From Micromonospora aurantiaca ATCC 27029 (lineage in GTDB: Bacteria; Actinomycetota; Actinomycetes; Mycobacteriales; Micromonosporaceae), in assembly GCF_000145235.1 (NCBI RefSeq), contig NC_014391.1, positions 2,736,001-2,800,000 on the forward strand: 64,000 bases of DNA. The letters are read 5' to 3'. The translations under genes and the position numbers were made by a program. The notes beneath the pieces are model-generated. The model searched no databases, was not told the DNA's origin, and saw only the letters and a list, made by a program, of their open reading frames with translations. Positions 50,025 to 64,000 of the stretch are shown one piece after another; the stretch's first letter is position 1; every line of letters starts with the position of its first letter.

Positions 50025-53000
50025 ATGAGCGACGACAAGCTGCGGTACTTCCTCAAGCGGGTGACCGCAGACCTGCACGACACCAAGCGCAAGCTGCAGA
50101 CCGTCGAGGCCCGGGATCAGGAGCCGCTGGCCATCGTCTCCATGAGCTGCCGCTTCCCCGGTGGCGTCCGGTCGCCGGAGGACCTGTGGGAGCTCGTCGC
50201 CGACGGCCGGGACGCGCTCACCGAGTTCCCCGACGACCGGGGGTGGGACCTGGAGGCGCTCTACGACCCCGATCCCAACAAGCCGGGTAAGAGCTACACC
50301 CGCATCGGTGGGTTCCTCGACGGTGCCGGCGACTTCGACCCGTCCCTCTTCGGCATCTCGCCGCGTGAGGCCCTCGCCATGGACCCGCAGCAGCGGTTGT
50401 TGCTGGAGACGTCCTGGGAGGCCGTCGAGCGGGCCGGCATCGACCCGCTGTCGCTGCGCGGCAGCTCCACCGGTGTCTTCGTCGGGCTGAGCACCTCGAA
50501 CTACGGCATGGGTCTGCCGCACGTGCCCGAGGGCGTCGACATGTACATCGGCACCGGCAACACCACAAGCGTCGCGTCCGGCCGGATCTCGTTCACCCTC
50601 GGCCTCAACGGCCCGGCCGTCACCGTGGACACCGCCTGCTCCTCCTCGCTGGTGGCCCTGCACCTCGCCGTGAACGCGCTGCGCCGCGGCGAGTGCGACC
50701 TGGCCATCGCCGGTGGCGTCACCGTCATGGTCACCCCCGGTGTGTTCGTCGTCTTCTCCCGGCAGCGCGGCATGTCCGTCGACGGCCGGTGCAGGGCCTT
50801 CGCGGCCGGCGCGGACGGCACCGGCTGGGGCGAGGGCGGCGGCGTGCTCGTCGTGGAGCGGCTGGCCGACGCCGAACGCAACGGCCACCCGGTCCTCGCC
50901 GTGATCCGGGGCAGCGCCCTCAACCAGGACGGCGCCTCCAACGGGCTCACCGCCCCCAACGGCCCCTCCCAGCAGCGGGTCATCCGCCAGGCCCTCGCCA
51001 ACGCCCGGCTCTCCACCGCCGACGTCGACATGGTCGAGGCGCACGGCACCGGCACCACCCTCGGCGACCCGATCGAGGCGCAGGCGCTCATCGCCACGTA
51101 CGGGCAGGACCGCCCGGCGGACCGGCCGCTGTGGCTGGGCTCGGTGAAGTCGAACATCGGCCATACCCAGAGCGCCGCCGGCGTCGCAGGTCTGGTCAAG
51201 ATGGTGATGGCGCTGCGCAACGGCGTCATGCCGGAGACCCTGCACATCGACGAGCCGTCCCCGCACGTGGACTGGACGGCCGGGGCGGTCTCCCTGCTCA
51301 CCGAGTCCAAGCCGTGGCCGGAGCTGGACCGCCCCCGCCGCGGCGGCGTCTCCTCCTTCGGGGTCAGCGGCACCAACGCCCACGTCATCCTCGAGGAGTA
51401 CCGCCCGCGCGTCGCCGAGGCGGCGACCGTCGACGGCGAGCAGGCGGACGGGACCGGCGCCGTCGAGCCCGCGCGCCGGCCGGACCTGGTCGCCTCGGAC
51501 GTGACCCTCTGGCCGGTTTCGGCCCGGTCGAGGACCGCCCTGGGCGGGCAGGCGGCCCGGCTCGCGGACTTCCTGCGCAGGCGCGGCGAGATCGATCCGG
51601 CGGCGGTCGGCTGGTCGCTGGCCACCACCCGCTCGACGTTCGACCACCGTGCCGCCGTCGTCGGGTCGACCGCCGACGAGCTGCTGGCCGGGCTGGACGC
51701 CCTCGCCGCCGGCCAGCCGGCAGGGAACCTCGTCAGCGGTACGGTCACCAGCGCCGGCGCAGGTCCCGTCTTCGTGTTCCCGGGTCAGGGGGCGCAGTCG
51801 GCGCGGATGGCGGCCGGGCTCGTCGGTCGTACGCCGGTGTTCGACGCGAAGCTGGCCGAGTGCCAGCGGGCCCTGGCGCCGTACCTCGACGTGGACCTCG
51901 TCGGGGTGTTGACCGGTGACGACGAGTCGTGGCTGGAGCGGGTCGAGGTCGTGCAGCCCGTGCTGTGGGCCGTCGGCATCGCCCTGGCGGCCGTGTGGCG
52001 CGCGGCGGGCGTCGTCCCGGACGCGGTGATCGGTCACTCGCAGGGCGAGATCGGCGCGGCCTGTGTCGCCGGGATCCTGAGCCTGGAGGACGCTGCGAGG
52101 GCAGTGGCGTTGCGGTCGCGGGCGCTGACGGTGCTGCGGGGGACCGGGACGATGGCGTCGATCGACCTGTCGGCCGACGCGGTTGCCGAGCGCCTGGGGG
52201 AGTTCCCGGGTGTCGGTGTCGCGGCCGTCAACGGGCCGTCCACCGTCGTGGTGTCCGGTCCGCCGCAGCCCGTGGCCGACCTCGTGCAGGCGTGCCAGGC
52301 GCAGGGCGTCCGCGCCCGGCTGATCCCCGTGGACTACGCGTCGCACTCCGAGGCCGTGCAGCAGGTGGCCGAGCAGCTCCGCGCGGATCTGGCCGGTGTC
52401 AGTCCGCGGGCCGGCCACACCCGGCTCGTGTCCACTCTCACCGGGGACTGGGTCGACCCGGCGGTGATGACCGCTGACTACTGGTACGACAATCTGCGGC
52501 AGACCGTGCTCTTCGACGCGGCCGTGCGGACGGCTGTGGCCGCCGGGTACACCACGTTCGTCGAGATCAGTCCGCATCCGGTGCTGGCGATGCCGGTGAC
52601 TGCGATTCTTGACGACGCCGGTGTGAGTGGGCACACCATCGGTAGTCTGCGTCGTGGTGACGACGACGTGACCCGGTTGCTGACCAACCTGGCCACCGCG
52701 TACACCGTCGGCCTGCCCGTCGACCTGACGAAGGTGCTCCCGGCCGCGGCGACCGTCGACCTGCCCACCTACGCCTTCGACCACCACCGGTACTGGCTCG
52801 ACGGCAGCGGCGGGCCCGACCTGGAGAGCCTGCTGTCGGGCATGAGCGGCGACCCGGGCGACGCGGGCTTCTGGGCCGCCGTCGAGAGCGGGGACGTCAC
52901 GGCCCTCGCCGAGACCATCGCCACCGAGGAGACCCCGGCACACGAGGTCCTCGACGCGCTGCTGCCGGCCCTGCCGATGCTCGCCTCCTGGCGCCGGCAG

Positions 53001-55019
53001 CGGCGCCGGCAGGCCGACATCGACAGCTGGCGCTACCAGGACACCTGGAAGCCGCTGACCGGCGTCGCCAACCGGGGCATGGACGGCACCTGGGTCGTGG
53101 TCCTGCCGACCGGCGACATCATCGAGCCATGGCAGGACGCCTGCGTCGAGGCGTTCGCGGCGGCCGGCGCGACCCTCGTCCCGGTGGCCGTCTCCACGCC
53201 CGACGTCGACCGCGACCAGTTCGGCAAGCTGCTGCGGGAGGCGCTGGCCGCCGCACCGGGCGGCGACGCCACCGCCGAGGTCACCGGCGTGGTCTCGCTG
53301 CTCGCCTTCGACGAACTGGCCCACCCGCTGCACCCCTCCGTGCCCGGCGGCTTCGCCGCCACCGTCGCGCTCTTCCAGGCCCTCGGCGACATCGGCCTGC
53401 GCGCGCCGATGTGGAGCGTCACCTCCGGCGCCGCGTCCGTCGGTATGGCCGACCTGCTGCGCTCCCCGGTGCAGTCGCTGGTCTGGGGCTTCGGCCGGGT
53501 CGCCGCGCTGGAGCACCCGCAGCGCTGGGGCGGGCTCGTGGACCTGCCCGAGGCCGTCGAGGACCGCTGCGCCGACCTGCTCGTCGCGGCCCTCACCACC
53601 GCCGGGGACGAGGACCAGATCGCGGTACGGCCGACTGGCCTGCTCGCCCGCCGGCTCACCCGCGTCCCGCTCGGCGACAGCCAGCCCGCCAACCCGTGGC
53701 AGCCGTACGGCACGGCGCTCGTCACCGGCGGCACCGGCGCGCTCGGTGGGCACGCCGCCCGCTGGCTGGCCCGCAGCGGTGTGGAGAACATCGTCGTCGT
53801 CAGCCGCAGGGGCATGGCCGCACCCGGTGCGCAGCAGCTCGTCGACGACCTCACCGCACTGGGCGCCCAGGCCGTCGTGGCCGAGTGCGACGCCTCCGAC
53901 CGCGAAGCCCTGGCCGAGCTGATCGACCAGATCCCCGCCGAGTACCCGCTCACCGTGGTCGTGCACGCCTCCGCCGTCCTCGACGACGCCATGATCAACG
54001 ACATCCGGCCCGAGCAGATCGAACGGGTGCTGCAGGCCAAGGTCGACGTCGCGTACAACCTGCACGAGCTGACCCTCGACCACGAGCTGTCCGCGTTCGT
54101 CATGTTCTCGTCCTTCGCCGGCAGCGTGGCCAGCTCCGGCGTCGGCAACTACGCCCCGAGCAACGCGTTCCTCGACGCGCTGGCCCAGCACCGTCGCGGC
54201 CTCGGCCTCACCGCCACCTCCATCGCCTGGGGGGCGTGGGCCGGCGGCGGTATGGCCGACGGGCCGCTCGGCGATCTGCTGCACCGCCACGGTGTACCCG
54301 AGATGACCCCGGAGGCGGCGATCACCGCGCTGCACCAGGCCGTGGACCACGGCGAGGCGTTCCTCACCATCGCCGACATCGCCTGGGAACGGTTCTCCGT
54401 CGCGTTCACCGCCACCCGGCCCGGTCCGCTGATCAGCGACCTGCCGGACGTCCGGCGGCTCGCCGCCGCCGAGGCGGTGGCCAGTGTGGAGGTCGGCGAC
54501 GGCCCGGAGTCGTTGCGGGACCGGCTCGCCGGGCTGCCCGCCACCGAGCGGTTCGCCGTGCTGCTCGGCCTGGTCCGTAGCCAGGTCGCCGCCGTGCTCA
54601 ACTACCCGTCCGCCGAGTCGGTGGACGAGCATCGGGCGTTCCGGGAGCTGGGCTTCGACTCCGTCACCGCCGTCGAGCTGCGTAACCGGCTCGGCTCGGC
54701 CACCGCCGTGGCCCTCCCGGTCACCCTGGTCTTCGACTACCCGACCCCGACGACCCTGGCGGAGTACCTCTACGCCGAGGTCGCCCATGACGACGTGGTC
54801 ACCCCGAACGCGCTCCTCGACGATCTGGACCGGATCGCCGAGGGCCTCGACGTGGTCGCGCGGGACGAGGCGGCCCGGGTGCGGGCCACCGTACGCCTGC
54901 AGGCGATGCTCTCCCGGCTCGGCCAGGACAGCGGCGGCGCCGACATCGGTCGGCATCTCGACGACGCCACCGACGACGAACTGTTCGCGATGGTGGACAA
55001 GGACCTCGGCATCTCCTGA
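50025..55019 (+). CDS. PKS E: single-module type I polyketide synthase
   Basis: A 1664-residue, one-module PKS: N-terminal docking helix ([13 protein letters not shown]), KS, AT, dimerisation element, KR, ACP and C-terminal docking tail ending [11 protein letters not shown]. The ATG is supported by a purine-rich site 7 bp upstream and by the docking helix. The AT is methylmalonyl-specific (YASH) and the KR is B type (LDD), predicting one methyl-branched D-hydroxy unit. By position it accepts the chain from PKS D and passes it to PKS F. The last 418 bp of its AT are almost identical to the AT of the first module of PKS F, and its N-terminal docking segment closely resembles those of D and F. 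Confidence 0.97.
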   Translation: MSDDKLRYFLKRVTADLHDTKRKLQTVEARDQEPLAIVSMSCRFPGGVRSPEDLWELVADGRDALTEFPDDRGWDLEALYDPDPNKPGKSYTRIGGFLDGAGDFDPSLFGISPREALAMDPQQRLLLETSWEAVERAGIDPLSLRGSSTGVFVGLSTSNYGMGLPHVPEGVDMYIGTGNTTSVASGRISFTLGLNGPAVTVDTACSSSLVALHLAVNALRRGECDLAIAGGVTVMVTPGVFVVFSRQRGMSVDGRCRAFAAGADGTGWGEGGGVLVVERLADAERNGHPVLAVIRGSALNQDGASNGLTAPNGPSQQRVIRQALANARLSTADVDMVEAHGTGTTLGDPIEAQALIATYGQDRPADRPLWLGSVKSNIGHTQSAAGVAGLVKMVMALRNGVMPETLHIDEPSPHVDWTAGAVSLLTESKPWPELDRPRRGGVSSFGVSGTNAHVILEEYRPRVAEAATVDGEQADGTGAVEPARRPDLVASDVTLWPVSARSRTALGGQAARLADFLRRRGEIDPAAVGWSLATTRSTFDHRAAVVGSTADELLAGLDALAAGQPAGNLVSGTVTSAGAGPVFVFPGQGAQSARMAAGLVGRTPVFDAKLAECQRALAPYLDVDLVGVLTGDDESWLERVEVVQPVLWAVGIALAAVWRAAGVVPDAVIGHSQGEIGAACVAGILSLEDAARAVALRSRALTVLRGTGTMASIDLSADAVAERLGEFPGVGVAAVNGPSTVVVSGPPQPVADLVQACQAQGVRARLIPVDYASHSEAVQQVAEQLRADLAGVSPRAGHTRLVSTLTGDWVDPAVMTADYWYDNLRQTVLFDAAVRTAVAAGYTTFVEISPHPVLAMPVTAILDDAGVSGHTIGSLRRGDDDVTRLLTNLATAYTVGLPVDLTKVLPAAATVDLPTYAFDHHRYWLDGSGGPDLESLLSGMSGDPGDAGFWAAVESGDVTALAETIATEETPAHEVLDALLPALPMLASWRRQRRRQADIDSWRYQDTWKPLTGVANRGMDGTWVVVLPTGDIIEPWQDACVEAFAAAGATLVPVAVSTPDVDRDQFGKLLREALAAAPGGDATAEVTGVVSLLAFDELAHPLHPSVPGGFAATVALFQALGDIGLRAPMWSVTSGAASVGMADLLRSPVQSLVWGFGRVAALEHPQRWGGLVDLPEAVEDRCADLLVAALTTAGDEDQIAVRPTGLLARRLTRVPLGDSQPANPWQPYGTALVTGGTGALGGHAARWLARSGVENIVVVSRRGMAAPGAQQLVDDLTALGAQAVVAECDASDREALAELIDQIPAEYPLTVVVHASAVLDDAMINDIRPEQIERVLQAKVDVAYNLHELTLDHELSAFVMFSSFAGSVASSGVGNYAPSNAFLDALAQHRRGLGLTATSIAWGAWAGGGMADGPLGDLLHRHGVPEMTPEAAITALHQAVDHGEAFLTIADIAWERFSVAFTATRPGPLISDLPDVRRLAAAEAVASVEVGDGPESLRDRLAGLPATERFAVLLGLVRSQVAAVLNYPSAESVDEHRAFRELGFDSVTAVELRNRLGSATAVALPVTLVFDYPTPTTLAEYLYAEVAHDDVVTPNALLDDLDRIAEGLDVVARDEAARVRATVRLQAMLSRLGQDSGGADIGRHLDDATDDELFAMVDKDLGIS
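50118..54777 (+). other. PKS E module E1: KS-AT(methylmalonyl)-KR(B type)-ACP
   Basis: The KS (50118-51396) has Cys 50637, EAHGTGT and NIGHTQ. The AT (about 51495-52797) has GHSQG (Ser 52038) and YASH (52335-52346). The dimerisation element ([10 protein letters not shown] to SWRRQRRR) lies at about 52866-53015. The KR catalytic half (about 53709-54260) has [11 protein letters not shown] at 53979-53987, FSS and Tyr 54150. The ACP (about 54564-54777) has GFDSV, Ser 54660. Confidence 0.92.
52380..52797 (+). repeat. AT tract of module E1 nearly identical to module F1 (copy 1)
   Basis: 418 bp matching 57389-57806 with only two mismatches (52601 T versus C, silent; 52618 C versus T, Ala to Val). 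It runs from after the YASH motif to the end of the post-AT linker (HHRYW), and similarity stops abruptly there. Confidence 0.93.
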
Positions 55020-55049
55020 CCCCAGCTCCAGCTCTCTCCCGTCTCTTTC

Positions 55050-55066
55050 GAGGAAGCGGCACTCCG
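55050..55066 (+). promoter_or_regulatory. Ribosome-binding site for PKS F
   Basis: GAGGAAG at 55050-55056 lies 10 bp ahead of ATG 55067 and decides the start, together with the docking helix that follows (MANEDKLRDYLKRV). The 47-bp gap after PKS E contains a pyrimidine-rich stretch but no inverted repeat that I can see. Confidence 0.75.

Positions 55067-64000
<8,934 letters not shown>

Noticed and set aside
55020..55066. Terminator or internal promoter between PKS E and PKS F
   Set aside because: The 47-bp gap has a pyrimidine-rich stretch and a ribosome-binding site but no inverted repeat or recognisable promoter boxes.

Overview
The window lies entirely inside a very large type I modular polyketide synthase (PKS) locus. 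Six collinear genes, all on the + strand, are separated by only 36-47 bp. Very high GC, strong G/C preference at third codon positions, a GTG start and standard cis-AT modules point to an actinomycete. A Micromonosporaceae-type host is my guess from general character only; nothing here identifies the species or the named product.

Layout: PKS A (1-13545, 5' end outside the window, three modules), PKS B (13587-24812, two modules), PKS C (24859-38991, three modules), PKS D (39039-49988, two modules), PKS E (50025-55019, one module) and PKS F (from 55067 past the window end, two modules seen). That is 13 modules, two of them cut by the window edges. No loading module, thioesterase, tailoring, transport or regulatory gene and no RNA gene is present, so the window is the middle of an assembly line that continues on both sides. 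Each protein whose N-terminus is visible starts with a short charged coiled-coil docking segment, and each that terminates here ends in a helical, acidic docking tail. Gene order therefore probably equals order of use.

Predicted programme (extender / reductive loop): A1 malonyl, DH-KR; A2 catalytically dead AT, KR (A1 type); A3 malonyl, KR (A2 type); B1 malonyl, KR (A1 type); B2 methylmalonyl, DH-ER-KR; C1 malonyl, KR (B type); C2 methylmalonyl, KR (B type); C3 methylmalonyl, KR (variant motifs); D1 malonyl, DH-KR; D2 methylmalonyl, DH-KR; E1 methylmalonyl, KR (B type); F1 methylmalonyl, KR (B type); F2 malonyl, KR (A1 type), ACP beyond the window. The inferred chain segment is a long polyol with C-methyl branches, an isolated alkene, one fully reduced methyl-bearing unit and a conjugated diene from D1-D2, as in large polyol macrolides.

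The most unusual element is the AT of module A2. Its catalytic Ser is Ala, the region that carries the catalytic His is missing, and the remnant holds eight GCCGAC repeats followed directly by the only in-frame TTA codon I noticed. The flanking KS, KR and ACP look intact, so this module needs an extender from another source or passes the chain on unextended. Other points are two KRs lacking the usual catalytic Ser, one KR module lacking its dimerisation element, and near-identical DNA tracts shared between modules that suggest recent gene conversion.
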